A DNA stretch of 64,000 bases from Hofstenia miamia (Eukaryota > Xenacoelomorpha > Acoela > Hofsteniidae). Position 1 is the stretch's first letter; the number at the start of each line of letters is the position of its first letter. The position numbers and the translations under genes were made by a program. This document shows positions 45,403 through 56,769 of the stretch, piece by piece. The stretch is from positions 25,923 through 89,922 of the forward strand of contig CABFPE010001058.1 of the NCBI GenBank assembly GCA_900660155.1. The letters run 5' to 3'. The notes under the pieces are model-generated. The model was given only the letters and a program-made list of their open reading frames with translations, made no database searches and had not been told where the DNA came from.

Positions 45403-46180
45403 TTGAAACATTTCATGGAAAATATAAAAGTATTGATTTTTGCTTACCCCCTAGCTGCTAGAACAAGAAAATCTGTTTTATCACAGTTCTTGGCACGGTT
45501 GGAAAATATCTCTGCTTCTAATACAATGAATTTCAATGATTTAATAAAATTGAATGCAGTTGATGCTGAAAAGGCTTTAAAATGATGCAACAAGTCTGAT
45601 CTTGTTGCTTTGATCTTGAAGAATCTTGAAGACGCTCGTACAAGACCTACTATTGATGCCTCCATAGAAGAAATTTCAAACAAATTGGATAAAATTTCTA
45701 AATTGATGCCTCCCTCCAATACAATGCCTCCTACCAACTATGATCCAAACTCCTTTCGAACATCGATTAGAATTCGAACAATTAAAGAATCCCCACCAAC
45801 ACACCCTTGAAGTAGCATGATCATGGCTTCGTAAAGGACATTCTCACACATGTCGGTGCCCCAGACACTCCAATACGGAATATTTATCGCCGAGGTCGTT
45901 CTCACAGAACCGCCACCGAACTATTATAGTTTAGTTAAGTTCTGAATGGGACTGTAAAAAATAATAAGTGTTTCTTCTTCATGTGTGAACTCTTATCACA
46001 CTCCTGTCTTCTTATCTCGCGATTTACCTCCTTCTGATCTAGAATTTCAGCCCAACCTGCTCCATGTTCGTCGTGAGTTTCTCAAAGCTGGAGCTAATGC
46101 TTCCCAGCTAAAAAATCGATCTCTATCTATTGCAACAATTCTATTGATTTATCCAAACCTTCCGTTCCTATTAATTTAAA
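45403..46180 (+). pseudogene. LINE ORF1-like relic
   Basis: Successive frames read MNFNDLIKLNAVDAEKALK, LVALILKNLEDARTRPTIDA, SIEEISNKLDKISKLMPPSN, and later QPNLLHVRREFLKAGANASQ followed by LKNRSLSIATILLIYP. The first half has coiled-coil heptads as in many LINE ORF1 proteins. VRREFLKAGA/A-x-x-LxxRSL resembles the R-x-x-x-L-x-x-A helix used by ORF1 C-terminal domains. It lies just before the endonuclease, which supports the ORF1 assignment. Family identity is not proven. Confidence 0.4.
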
Positions 46181-46265
46181 TAAAACAATCTCAAATTGAA
46201 TAGATTCCTAATCTATTACTCTTCTTTGTGGCAACTGTCACAGCTCACATAGTCTCATCCGCAGA

Positions 46266-47780
46266 ATGGATTTTTCTCAATTTCTCTCTACTATCGTTAA
46301 TCCACCTACAATAATTTGTCTAATTGAAACCTGGCTGGATGATTCTATTCCGGACTCTTCATTCTTCTCTCTTCTTCTTTTACTGTAGTTGCACGCACAG
46401 ATAGATCGATCAACTGCCACGGAGGTACGTTAATTGCTGTCAATTCATTAAGTAATCTTGACTATATTACATCTCACATTTCCTCCAACTTTTGTTCAAC
46501 TGTTACATTTTATTCTTCTTCTTTTAGCCTTTTAGTAATCTGTTTATATAATCCCCCTCAACTAGTCAATACTGCATCAAACTGTCTTCTCTTTTCTCAA
46601 CGATTTCAGAAATTTTTAAATAACTATAAGAATTTTAACTTTTTGAATGGCTTTCTCGAACCTAATATTTTTATTACTGGTGATTCCAACTTACCCCATG
46701 CTAACTGGTCTGCTTCTTTCTCAAATGATCAATATGAAATTGAGCTTATGAACTATTTTTCATAGGCAATGTGCGTGACTTATTTTTTTCTAATCCATCT
46801 AACATATCCATAAATATACTGAACTCCGCGCCCTTCTCTTCTGACCATTTCTTTTTTACTGCTTCTACACCTCTTAATTCGACGTTTCATATGCCTTTAA
46901 TTTCAAATTATTCCTATTCTAACGCCAATTATACTTCATTAAATACATATCTTCGACGTTCACTTATAATTGATACTTTAGAAACTTATCAACCTGATGA
47001 CTTTATCTCTAATTTTCATTGAGAAATTTCGCATGCCCGTTTGTTTATTCCACGTACGCGCAAAAGAAGACAATCTCTTCAATTCTTTTATTCTGTTAAT
47101 CCTGCTAATAAACTTAGGTTTCTAAGAAGTTTAAGTATTCACCCCACTTTCCAATCATTTCTTCTGGCTAAAATATCTGATGAACATTTAGCACTTTCTA
47201 ATACTATTGAACTAGACAAGATCTGCTTTCTAAGGAACTTCAGTGATAAATCTTCTATTTACTCTGCGCATGCTCTCATTAAAAGTTTATCTAACTCTAA
47301 CAAACTTCCGCCTACCTTAGAATTTAAACCTACATCAATTGCTAACCTTTCTAATGAATATTTTATTTCTGTATTCTCACCTGCCTCTCCTTATGATATT
47401 TCTAATAATAATGATACATATTCTTACAATCTAACTGAAATAATCCTTTCATCGTTTACACCTTATTCTATTTCCAAACTGTTATCTTCAATTAAATCCC
47501 ATTCAACTCCTCTTGATGGTTTCCCCTCCTATTATGCTGTAAAATATTTCTTCCTTAATTGCTGATGCTCTATTCTGGTTATTCCATTCTATCATAAATA
47601 CTTCAAATTTTCTCTTAGAATGGAAAAAAGCTATAGTTGTACCAATCTACAAATCAGGTAAGAATCTTTCTACGCGACTTTGATCTTCTTATAGACCTAT
47701 ATCCCTTCTCTCACATTTTTCACGAATATTCGAAAGAATAGTTTTCAGAGCTATTTATCCTGGCTTTCGTCTTCTAATTT
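46266..47780 (+). pseudogene. LINE ORF2 relic: endonuclease and first RT blocks
   Basis: Endonuclease: TIICLIETWLDDSIPDSSFF (E-T-W-L-D), IFITGDSNLPHANWSASF (G-D-x-N), and DLFFSNPSN...SAPFSSDHFFF (S-D-H). The linker at 47041-47565 is open for 174 codons and ends TPLDGFPSYYAVKYF, matching the GxDGxxxxxLK-like lead-in to the RT. Then WKKAIVVPIYKSGKNLSTRL, SSYRPISLLSHFSRIFERIV. The catalytic FADD box is missing. It is broken by several stops and shifts. Confidence 0.68.
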
Positions 47781-47904
47781 CATAGTCAAAATATGGTATC
47801 TTCTCAAAATGCTCCCAGTTTCCTTTCAGTAATTGTCAAGTCTACTCTCTGCCCTCTTAATTTTGTAAATACTATATTTTTTTCTCTCTGTAAAAATCAA
47901 TATT

Positions 47905-48300
47905 GATATAAATCTTTCATTATTATTAATAATATTTACCCTCATTAGTGATTTGCCTTATCATTTATTATTTTAATGTATTTTATTATTTCGTTATGAA
48001 AAATTTTAAGGAAAAAGTATTAGGAAAAATGTATACAATATTCATCCATATAAAATCAAGAACCACAAATTTTAGACTATAACAAAATTCAAAGACTGAA
48101 AATTTGATGCATTCGCTCACCTTGCTGATCGCTAATTCACTAATGGAAAATTCCATGGCAGTAATTCAGGTAAATGTATTTTCGAAGCATAATAAAAAAT
48201 CAAGTCTCTTGAAATATTCAATCGTAGTGTTGAATATTTATGGCACTGATAACTCATTCAAGTTAAGTGCATTTAGTTTTGCTTTGAGGCAGAAAAATAT
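47905..48300. other. Unassigned sequence between LINE and mariner
   Basis: AT-rich, no recognised feature. The mariner at 48308 inserted at the TA run on its right edge. Confidence 0.4.
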
Positions 48301-48307
48301 ATATATA

Positions 48308-49698
48308 CGAGGGAGAGTCAAAAAGTAATGATAATTTTATAAAAGAGTGACAATAATTTCAGAATCTTGTATTCTGACAAAAAGTTTCTACACCATGATT
48401 TTCGTTAAATCATTAACATGATAAAGTAAGAGTTCAATAAAGTAAGAATCATTTCTCTACATAGTCAGCTTCACACATCAGACATTTTTCCATGCGGTGC
48501 TTCTATCGTTCCAGTCCCTTTCGAAAGAAGTCTGAAGACTGCCCCGCCAACCACTCAAGGGCAGCCTTTTTCGCTGCTTCTTTGCTTTCATGTCGGACTC
48601 CTTTAATGGCTTCTTTCATCTTGGGAAACAAGAAGAAGTCTGAAGGAGCCAGATCGGGGCTGTAAGGAGGATGCTGCAAAATCTCCCAACGGAATCGTCG
48701 AAGAGCATCACGACAGAGTCTCGAAGTGTGTGCTGGCGCGTTGTCATGATGAAAAATGATGTGTCGGCTCAGCTTATCAGGTCGCTTTCTCGCAATTGCT
48801 CTGCAAAGTTTCAGCAGGACCGCCTCGTAGTAGACTGCTGTGATAAATTTCTGGTCCTCTAGAAAGTCCACCAAGATGACTCCCTCAGTGTCTCAGAAAA
48901 CAGTTGCCAGGACCTTCGCAACTGAACGAGCCGCACGGAACTTCTTTGGCCCATGGGTGCCGCGGGGTAGCCATTCCTTTGACTGAATTTTGGATTCAGG
49001 ATCGTATTGAAAAATCCAAGTTTCGTTGCCGGTGACGATTCGCATGTGAAAATCCTCGCGATCAGTGTCCAAACGATTGAGAAGATTCGTAGCACATTCG
49101 ATGCGCTGGGCCTTGTGTTCGGGGCGCAGCATGTGAGGCACCCATCGAGCACTGAGCTTGCTGAGCTCAAGATTCTCTTTTAGGATGGCATGGACACTGC
49201 CGTGGGAGATGCCAACTTCTTCCGCAATAGCATCGATAGTCACTCGTCGGTCTTGCTCAACTGCCTTTTGAACAGCGATGATGATGTCTTCTGATCTGGA
49301 CGTTCTGGGTCTGCCACTCCTTTGTTCATCTTCCACCGAATCTCTGCCCTGTTTGAATTCACGAATGCATCGGTAGACAGTGGGATCTGGAGGAGCACAA
49401 TCCTCGTAGACAGAGCTCAATGCATTAATGATGTCAGCCGGCTTCCAACCAAGTTTCGTTAGAAACTTGACATTGCAGCGAATTTCAATTTTGGTGCTCT
49501 CCATTGATTGAACCTTATATAGCGTAAAACGCTAGACTTTGAATTGATTTTAAGAGGCTGACAGCAGTGTAAGCAAATTCAAACTCAGTTCAAATCACGG
49601 GTATGAATAGCTATTTCAAATAAGACAAAACTTGTTTTCCTTCTACTTAAATTTTTCAAATGGTATAGATATTATCATTACTTTTTGACTCACCCTCG
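48308..49698 (-). mobile_element. Nearly whole mariner transposon (DD34D)
   Basis: 1391 bp. Left end CGAGGGAGAGTCAAAAAGTA, inverted right end CGAGGGTGAGTCAAAAAGTA, with one mismatch over about 28 bp. TA flanks lie at 48306-48307 and 49699-49700. It contains one transposase gene on the minus strand with a single in-frame stop. Its GC content is clearly higher than the neighbourhood, suggesting a recent arrival, possibly by horizontal transfer, which is common for mariners. Confidence 0.9.
48503..49504 (-). pseudogene. mariner transposase, one in-frame stop and altered first catalytic Asp
   Basis: From ATG at 49504: MESTKIEIRCNVKFLTKLGW, then a helix-turn-helix region with CIREFKQGRDSVEDEQRSGR and VGISHGSVHAILKENLELSK. 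VTGNETWIFQYDPESKIQSK follows, then AKVLATVF, a TGA at 48890-48892 where family members have Trp, DTEGVILVDFLED, IFHHDNAPAHTSRLCRDALR, HPPYSPDLAPSDFFLFPKMK. There are 34 residues between the second and third Asp (DD34D). The first catalytic Asp, normally in TGDE, reads Asn here (TGNE). So even readthrough would give an inactive enzyme. About 333 residues, normal mariner length. Confidence 0.88.
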
Positions 49699-49700
49699 TA

Positions 49701-50205
49701 CATGGGTGAAGAATATTACTTGCGCTGTTGAGACCACATAAAATTTGGAAAATTTTAAAATCTCCACAAACTTTCCATTGCTTTCTTGACACAATATTCA
49801 TCACAGGGACATAAACCATACAATCAGTTATTACTGCTAAAGGAACCAACAAACCATTTGACTTTATAAGTAAAACAATAAATGTTCTGATTAGAAAAGT
49901 GTTTTTTCTGCTCACCTACGTCAAAAAAACACCCTGTAAACGATAAGAAATATGCATTTTTGTATAGGCTATTCAAAAAATATTAGGTATTAATTAAATA
50001 TCATTAAATTTTACCTACAGTATATATCAAAAATACAATTATAAAGTGGTGTATATCAAAGTTTGAAAGTATTAAAATATATTAGGTAGACTAATATTAT
50101 CAGTTGATGAATACGGCGAATTAACGAAAAAATATCCACTTAATTAAAAACTAAAGTGTATTTTCGAATTAAGCGCAAAAATAATATAGAAAACTTAAAT
50201 TCTTA
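49701..50205. other. Unassigned sequence between mariner and satellite
   Basis: A 90-codon minus frame (49915-49643) has no recognised signature. The remainder is AT-rich. Confidence 0.35.
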
Positions 50206-50214
50206 TTTACGATC

Positions 50215-51516
50215 CAAGAATTTTTCTCAAATGTAAGTATTTTATCTCAATCTATTCTATATATCAATTTATGAATTTTTCTCAATATATCAATTTATGA
50301 ATTTTTCTCAAATGTAAGTATTTTATCTCAATCTATTCTATATAGCAATTTATGAATTTTTCTTAATATTCAATTTATGAATTTTTCTCAAATGTAAGTA
50401 TTTTATCTCAATCTATTCTATACATCAATTTATGAATTTTTCTCAATATATCAATTTATGAATTTTTCTCAAATGTAAGTATTTTATCTCAATCTATTCT
50501 ATATATCAATTTATGAATTTTTCTCAATATTTCATTTTATGAATTTTTCTCAAATGTAAGTATTTTATCTCAATCTATTCTATATATCAATTTATGAATT
50601 TTTCTCAATATTTCATTTTATGAATTTTTCTCAAATGTAAGTATTTTATCTCAATCTATTCTATATATCAATTTATGAATTTTTCTCAATATTTCATTTT
50701 ATGAATTTTTCTCAAATGTAAGTATTTTATCTCAATCTATTCTATATATCAATTTATGAATTTTTCTCAATATATCATTTTATGAATTTTTCTCAAATGT
50801 AAGTATTTTATCTCAATCTATTCTATATATCAACTTATGAATTTTTCTCAAATGTAAGTATTTTATCTCAATCTATTCTATATATCAATTTATGAATTTT
50901 TCTCAATATATCATTTTATGAATTTTTCTCAAATGTAAGTATTTTATCTCAATCTATTCTATATATCAATTTATGAATTTTTCTCAATATTTCATTTTAT
51001 GAATTTTTCTCAAATGTAAGTATTTTATCTCAATCTATTCTATATATCAATTTATGAATTTTTCTCAATATTTCATTTTATGAATTTTTCTCAAATGTAA
51101 GTATTTTATCTCAATCTATTCTATATATCAATTTATGAATTTTTCTCAATATTTCATTTTATGAATTTTTCTCAAATGTAAGTATTTTATCTCAATCTAT
51201 TCTATATATCAATTTATGAATTTTTCTCAATATTTCATTTTATGAATTTTTCTCAAATGTAAGTATTTTATCTCAATCTATTCTATATATCAATTTATGA
51301 ATTTTTCTCAATATTTCATTTTATGAATTTTTCTCAAATGTAAGTATTTTATCTCAATCTATTCTATATATCAATTTATGAATTTTTCTCAATATGTCAT
51401 TTTATGAATTTTTCTCAAATGTAAGTATTTTATCTCAATCTATTCTATATATCAACTTATGAATTTTTCTAAAATGTAAGTATTTCATCTCAATCTATTC
51501 TATATATCAATTTATG
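50215..51516. repeat. 81-bp satellite array, about 17 units
   Basis: The word TCTATTCTA marks each unit at 50251, 50332, 50412, 50493, 50574, 50655, 50736, 50817, 50872, 50953, 51034, 51115, 51196, 51277, 51358, 51439 and 51494. Spacing is 81 bp except for one of 80 and two of 55. Each unit contains two related 26-bp halves (TTATGAATTTTTCTCA twice) plus a 29-bp unique part (ATGTAAGTATTTTATCTC). The 55-bp units lack one 26-bp half and carry CAACTTATG in place of CAATTTATG. No open frame or hairpin-and-spacer structure. Confidence 0.95.
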
Positions 51517-51519
51517 ACT

Positions 51520-51919
51520 GAGTATTCCGTGATAAATTAAGCTGCACGTAGATTGTATTACATTAGGTCACATAGAATTCGACATTTTGGTCAATATCAG
51601 AGAGTTTCATTTCACTGTCATCTTCTGACACTGCATTTACTAAAATAGCGTACTTTGTGCGTTCAACATTGTTTGATATGAATTAATGAAACTTGCATAT
51701 TTTACAAGATCATACAAGCAGTGTAGTCTCCTATTGGGATAGTCAGCAAATCATTTTGATAATGTTTGATGTGCCGTCAATTAAGTATCACTATGTGATT
51801 TGATGAATGTTTTGTCAATGAATTTGCAAAACGTGTTGATAAATCTACTGCAAACGGATCTTAAATAAGACTTTATATTAGAAAAATTAAACTTCTTAGT
51901 AGATAACTCGGGAAAAAAA
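51520..51919. other. Unassigned AT-rich sequence after the satellite
   Basis: No recognised feature. Confidence 0.4.
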
Positions 51920-51949
51920 NNNNNATATATATATATATATATATATATT
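51920..51949. other. Assembly gap (nnnnn) next to (AT)n
   Basis: Five undetermined bases at 51920-51924 followed by an AT dinucleotide run to about 51949. The true length of the microsatellite is unknown. Confidence 0.9.
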
Positions 51950-51954
51950 ATACA

Positions 51955-52740
51955 AAATCAATAAATAAACTACTTAAAGGGCACCATTTTTAGATATACG
52001 GACTCCATGTATGTAATTGATTGGAAATGGCCAATAACAATAGCTTTTTCAATAAGTAATCCTTAATTTTTTTCTTAAAATGCTTATAATTTGGTTCGAT
52101 TTTTAAAGTAACATCTAGATTATCCCAGAATGCGCAAGAAATAAATGTAAAAGAGTCCTGCCGGTTGATTTTACTGAAAATTTAATTTATTCTTTGATTG
52201 AATTGAATATATTGTTGTAGAAAATTTAAAGAATTACATTCATTTATAAACTTATGAGTTAAACACAAAGATTGATACTGAATGGAAAAGAGTGGAGGTA
52301 AAATATTATAAGATGATCGAAGTTCATTGACTGATTGATGCCTATCAATAAAATTTAGTGATCATAAGGCCCAATTATATATTCTTGCTAAGGATGACCT
52401 ATTGTGAGCGTTGATACTTTGAAATAAAAAAGAACAATAATTAAATTGACTTAAAACAAAAGAGTGTATTAATTCTGTATGAAATGATTTCCCTATGTGC
52501 CTAAGATGAAATAATATAATATAAACATTTATTTTTAAATCCATGATAAGTTGCGCTTGATTTTACTTACCTCTGAATGTGAGTTCTTAAAATTAATATT
52601 TTTTAACTTGTGAAAAACATGTTGTAAAAAATTTTATCTCCAATAATCATTAAGTGCATCTCTAATTCCCAAAATAGTTTCTTCCGTAAAACGATCTACA
52701 GTTACACTTTTACAAAACTCATATTGAACAACTTTACTCT
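51955..52740 (-). mobile_element. LINE ORF2 C-terminal fragment
   Basis: The minus frame 52544-52362 reads LIHSFVLSQFNYCSFLFQSI and NAHNRSSLARIYNWAL, then after a stop HQSVNELRSSYNILPPLFSI and YQSLCLTHKFINEC. S-(F)-V-L-S-x-F-x-Y-C-S is the post-catalytic region of Jockey/CR1-type reverse transcriptases, and the rest fits the C-terminal tail down to 51980. The 5' part is missing (normal truncation) and at least two frame breaks are visible. Confidence 0.6.
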
Positions 52741-52774
52741 CATCTCATGAAAATTCTTTTGTCTTTGTTTTATA

Positions 52775-53716
52775 CAGGGTGTCCATTAAATACTTGCCAA
52801 AATTAAAAGCTAATAATTCATAGGAAAATGGTTTTATGGTAACGTTCTTATCTTGCTTATTATGTGTGGGGATTTGGATTTTTGCTTATATTACATGCTT
52901 CATTTTTAGTTTGATTTACGGAGAAAACTTGGGAAATGGACATCTAATTTACCCTAATTTCAATTTCTATCTGATTTTGTTTATTCACTATTCAATCAAA
53001 TATGCATCCAATTGGTTATCCAATTATTCAATCAAATGTAATGTTGTGGATACGAAAAAGTATCATTAACTTTCGCTAAATTACACACATTTTATTTTTG
53101 TGTAGGCAAAACAATAAACAGAGTTCATTACAGTAGCAATTGAGAAGATCACTCAAAAAGAGTACTCGATCAGAATTATTGAAAAGCACAATTCCAAAAG
53201 ATTTTGAAACGTTTCTCTTTTATTCTCTGAACACTCTTATTCATCGATCTAAAAAACAAAGAGTAGGAGGGAAAACACAAAAATATACACCTCTTCAATA
53301 AAAAAATCATTCGACGAACGGCCCGGTGGTTTCTGTTTAAGCAAATTTCCAGTTTCGTAGAATTTTTGATCAAGTACTCCACTGATTTAAAAGGTGGTTT
53401 GTGGCGGTCATTTTTTATCCGCTTTTCAGTGCAGAAAGCTCGTATGGCAGTGGTGATTGACTTTCCACCAATAATATATCATTCCAAAAGCAAAATTTTA
53501 TCGGAAAGTTCAAGATCCATTTTAAATTAAATGCAAACTGATTCTGAACGATTTTTAAATAATTAATTTGAAAATCGAAATGAAAGGTGAAGCATTTGAA
53601 CAAAAAATCGAATCCCCACAAATTAGCGACAAGACCATAGCGTAATTACATCCATTGAATAATGTAGATACGATTTATCAGCCTTTTATTTTGGCAAATA
53701 TTTAATGGACAACCTG
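52775..53716. mobile_element. TA-flanked element with mariner-like ends, no recognisable transposase
   Basis: Left end CAGGGTGTCCATTAAATACT and inverted right end CAGGTTGTCCATTAAATATT, continuing TTGCCAAAAT. TA at 52773-52774 and 53717-53718. 942 bp. Frames inside (53176-53382 and 53415-53621 minus, 52836-53069 plus) show no DDE motif. It is a non-autonomous or heavily decayed Tc1/mariner relative. Confidence 0.68.
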
Positions 53717-53718
53717 TA

Positions 53719-54087
53719 TATTCGTTTCGCTCAAGATTTTACAAAGCTTGATAAATTTGAAATTGCTTCAAATTACCTAAATTACCATGTCATTGTACTT
53801 CGAATTTTAGGATTTATTATATCACAACAAAATATTAAACTTTAAAGTTGATTTAAACTACAAAGAATTTATAAACATTTTTGTTCCTCATACTTCAGCA
53901 AGACGATCAACCCGAACAGTTCTGCATCGAAATATTTAAAGAAGTAGAATAGTTCTAATACTAACTATTGATCTCTTTGATAATCCCAAAAAGAATGCTA
54001 AGTAATAAATTTTTTTTCTAATTCTACCGAAAATCGTTGTTCCTTCCATCTTATATTCAATTGCTCTCATTTGAGTAAATAACAAAA
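53719..54087. other. Unassigned AT-rich sequence
   Basis: No feature could be supported. Confidence 0.4.
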
Positions 54088-54091
54088 TTAA

Positions 54092-54294
54092 GGGGTGCCA
54101 CACGATGGGCTTTTGCGCTAGGTTCAAACACTTAAGTTAAATGCACTCCGTGTAGCATCTGTTCCCGCGCGAGATAATTGCAAGATAATTACTCTCGGAG
54201 CATGTGCCGGGGAATAAGTTCATCGTATGACATGCCAAAGAGCACTTAACATAGTTCATTTGACTCGGGACAAAGCCCATCGTGTGGCACTTCT
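54092..54294. mobile_element. 203-bp MITE with TTAA target
   Basis: Left GGGGTGCCACACGATGGGCT, right inverted AGAAGTGCCACACGATGGGC. TTAA lies outside both ends (54088-54091, 54295-54298). Interior is GC-richer than the flanks. The terminus is shared with 13290-13371 and 39233, so this window holds at least three members of one TTAA-targeting family. Confidence 0.72.
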
Positions 54295-54299
54295 TTAAT

Positions 54300-54990
54300 A
54301 TTTACGCAGTCTAAAGTGAGTGTTACTAGCTTTATATAAACCAATAAACTTAAAACATTTGCCATAGATGCAAATCAAATTCATGCTGCAACAAGTTGGA
54401 GACACTAGTCATACAGCTTAAGACAATAAAATTTGGATGCAAGAGAATAATGTGAAATTCTCCTAGATATCCATCTCTATTCAGAGCACACATTTTATAT
54501 GTTACAAAATCAAAATTATTCAGAAATCCAGTGTTATATTGATAGAAATATAGTCAGGTAGAGAAGATTTTTTACAGCATTCTAATGAATAAATTGAAAA
54601 ATATAAGATTTTTTGCCAAAAAAATAAACTGCTTACAGGTACACAGAATGACCAATAAAATGCAAGGACATATTCCAACATTTGAAATTGAAGAAAAATG
54701 TTGTGTTTGTATAATCTTATATTATTAAGTTCAAATACATTTTTCTTGCAGTCGTTTAATTACTCATTTATTTTCTCAAATATTGCTACTAAGGATAAAC
54801 AATAACAATTTGCTTTAAATGCATTTATTCTTCTGTGTAAAATAATGGATTTAGTTAAACCACAATTATCAAATTAGAATATATATTTTGCAATAATTTT
54901 TAAAATGAATATGTTGTGTACTATAGCGCTTACAACAAGCATAAACAATAAATTTGAGCGGCTACTAGAATAAAGATAAAAAAATTTTCA
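54300..54990. other. Unassigned AT-rich, probably intronic
   Basis: No coding or repeat feature seen. Confidence 0.4.
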
Positions 54991-54997
54991 AAGGTGT

Positions 54998-55640
54998 ACA
55001 ACAACAACAACAAAAAGACTTTATTGCTTATTAAGCAAAGAAATTTGAGAAATTAATTTAAAACAAAAAACAAATTCAATATTTCTTATAAAGCAAATTC
55101 TTAGAATTGCATATATTACAATTACAAACTAAAAAATGAGTACAATATTATTAAATGCATATAAATCAATAAATTGTTGTTTAAATAAATCTTCTAATTG
55201 CCTTTTAACTATTGAAGATCTATCAAAGAGATCAATGTTTGTATTTAAATGGACGTAATTTGCTAATTTAGTAATACGACTAAAGAAGAAATTATCGGTT
55301 TTAATCTTCTTGTTAAGTTTGCACTTGAAAAGCGTTTTATTATAGAACCGTAGTCCTTGTTTCGGAATATATAGGTAAACGTAGTCAAAGAAATTAAAAT
55401 CAATGTTGTTATTAAACATACTATTAAATTGAATAAGATCAATGAGTTGTAATTGCATTGAAAGTGGCAATAAATTCAGTTTAATTAATCTCTTCTTATA
55501 GTCCGTAATATTCAAAATCCATTTCGAATATCGTTTTTGAAAATTTTCAATTCTAACAATATCGCATCTGCTGGGATACCAAACAACAGATCCATAGATA
55601 AGGATTGATCTTATTGCAGTTAAGTATATACTTCTTTTGT
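54998..55640 (-). mobile_element. 5'-truncated LINE 3' end with (TTG)n tail
   Basis: On the minus strand, RSILIYGSVVWYPSRCDIVR, IENFQKRYSKWIL, then the open frame 55515-55129: NITDYKKRLIKLNLLPLSMQ, LQLIDLIQFNSMFNN and a C-terminus. Y-G-(S)-x-V-W-x-P and the R-x-x-L-x-x-L-N-L-L-P-L-x-x-x-R/Q motif are standard for the ORF2 C-terminal region of Jockey/CR1 LINEs. A short 3' region ends in CAA repeats (plus strand) at 54998-55013, the same tail type as the LINE at 1197. Truncation at the 5' side is the usual outcome of incomplete reverse transcription. Confidence 0.75.
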
Positions 55641-55677
55641 CACAAACAATGGTATTATAGTGGTATTATAAGCTTAC

Positions 55678-55829
55678 CATCATTTTGCATTTTGAGAATT
55701 AGCTCTTGTTCCTTATGTTCTTTGATTATAATCCTTTTTGCCTCATCTTCAGCAGCCTGCAATGAGAGTTTCTCAATAATGTTAAAAAATCCATCACATC
55801 CCAAAGAATTTGAATTGAGATATAATTCA
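55678..55829 (-). CDS. LRR exon C (host leucine-rich-repeat protein)
   Basis: A 152-nt exon on the minus strand, acceptor TTTTTGCATTTAG, donor GATG|GTAAGC. The split codon with exon B makes Asn, and the join reads IATTAINELYLNSNSLGCDG, a perfect LRR continuation (L-Y-L-N-S-N-S-L-G). Then FFNIIEKLSLQAAEDEAKR and IIIKEHKEQELILKMQND form a charged helix or coiled coil that ends or interrupts the LRR domain. The exon ends after one base of a codon. It is phase-compatible with exon F at 39342-39451. It sits between two LINE relics and is clearly not part of either. Confidence 0.72.
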
Positions 55830-55839
55830 CTAAATGCAA

Positions 55840-56760
55840 AAATTATATAGTTACGTAAAAGCTAGTGTAAATAAATTCAAACAAACAAAACTTAAAATTT
55901 GAAGCATAAAACCAACTCTAATATTTCGAGCATTACAAAGTAAAATAAGTAGCCAAGAATAAGTCAAAGCTATATTAAACATAACATTAAAAGGGATAAT
56001 GCATAACTTGAAATGGAAAGAAAGCTTATTGCTTTACTAGTAAAAATTGAATTCCAATAGAAGCCATGCAACTGAGTATTTGGATAGGCTCAGCTTATGA
56101 TTTTGGTAAGAAATAGATTGTTTGAAACGTACGAATTTTTTAATTTTGCAAACTAAATATGTTAAATCAACTGATTTCGGTCAATGCTTTCAAAAGTGGC
56201 AAAAACAAACCAATGCACACATTTCGATTTTAAGCGTGGGTACTTAAATGCTTGGATTAATGTAATCAATTAATCTAAGTATGATTTTTGGAAAATTGCA
56301 TATATTTGTAGACTGAATGTGCAAACCAATTTACGAGTAAACTAAAGTTTTCATTAAGTTCTTAGATAATGACAATATGTTAAATCCACTAAAGCAAAAA
56401 TTTGAAAACAAGTAAAGGACTATCAAAAATAGTCTTTCTCTCAAGTTTCATTACATTATACTTACGTACAACGAGCCTTTCTTACTTGAGAAATTTGCAA
56501 TTTTCCCTCTCTCATAACATATCGAATATAAAAAATTGCAAGGACAAAAGTAAGTCATCAAGAATGGAATAACTTACAATAAGGCAACGGAAATTTTTTT
56601 GATAATAAAGAAATTTAATTCCAATGACAAAATTTAGTCAGTACTAATTTTGATGACTTTTTTGTATATTTGTTTGAGGTGAGATTATCTTCAAAATTTG
56701 CATTAGTATTGCACGAATATCAGTTGAAAATTCATAAAAAAGCAAATAATGTATTATTAG
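55840..56760. other. Intronic sequence, nothing recognised
   Basis: Lies within the intron between LRR exons B and C. AT-rich with no element ends identified. Confidence 0.45.
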
Positions 56761-56769
56761 CTAAGAAGC

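Larger units (their letters stand above)
45385..47900 (+). mobile_element. Degraded plus-strand LINE (ORF1 and ORF2 relics)
   Basis: ORF1-like sequence (about 45400-46180) is followed by an endonuclease and an incomplete reverse transcriptase (46200-47780). Many frame breaks. It stops after the first RT blocks, so the 3' half is deleted. It is unlike the minus-strand LINE at 1.2-5.3 kb in sequence and much older. Confidence 0.65.

Noticed and set aside
48893-49170. Second reading frame inside the mariner (49170-48859)
   Set aside because: It overlaps the transposase in another frame and has no conserved motif.
50215-51516. Regular array resembling a CRISPR
   Set aside because: The units are contiguous 81-bp satellite monomers with no unique spacers, in a eukaryotic setting.
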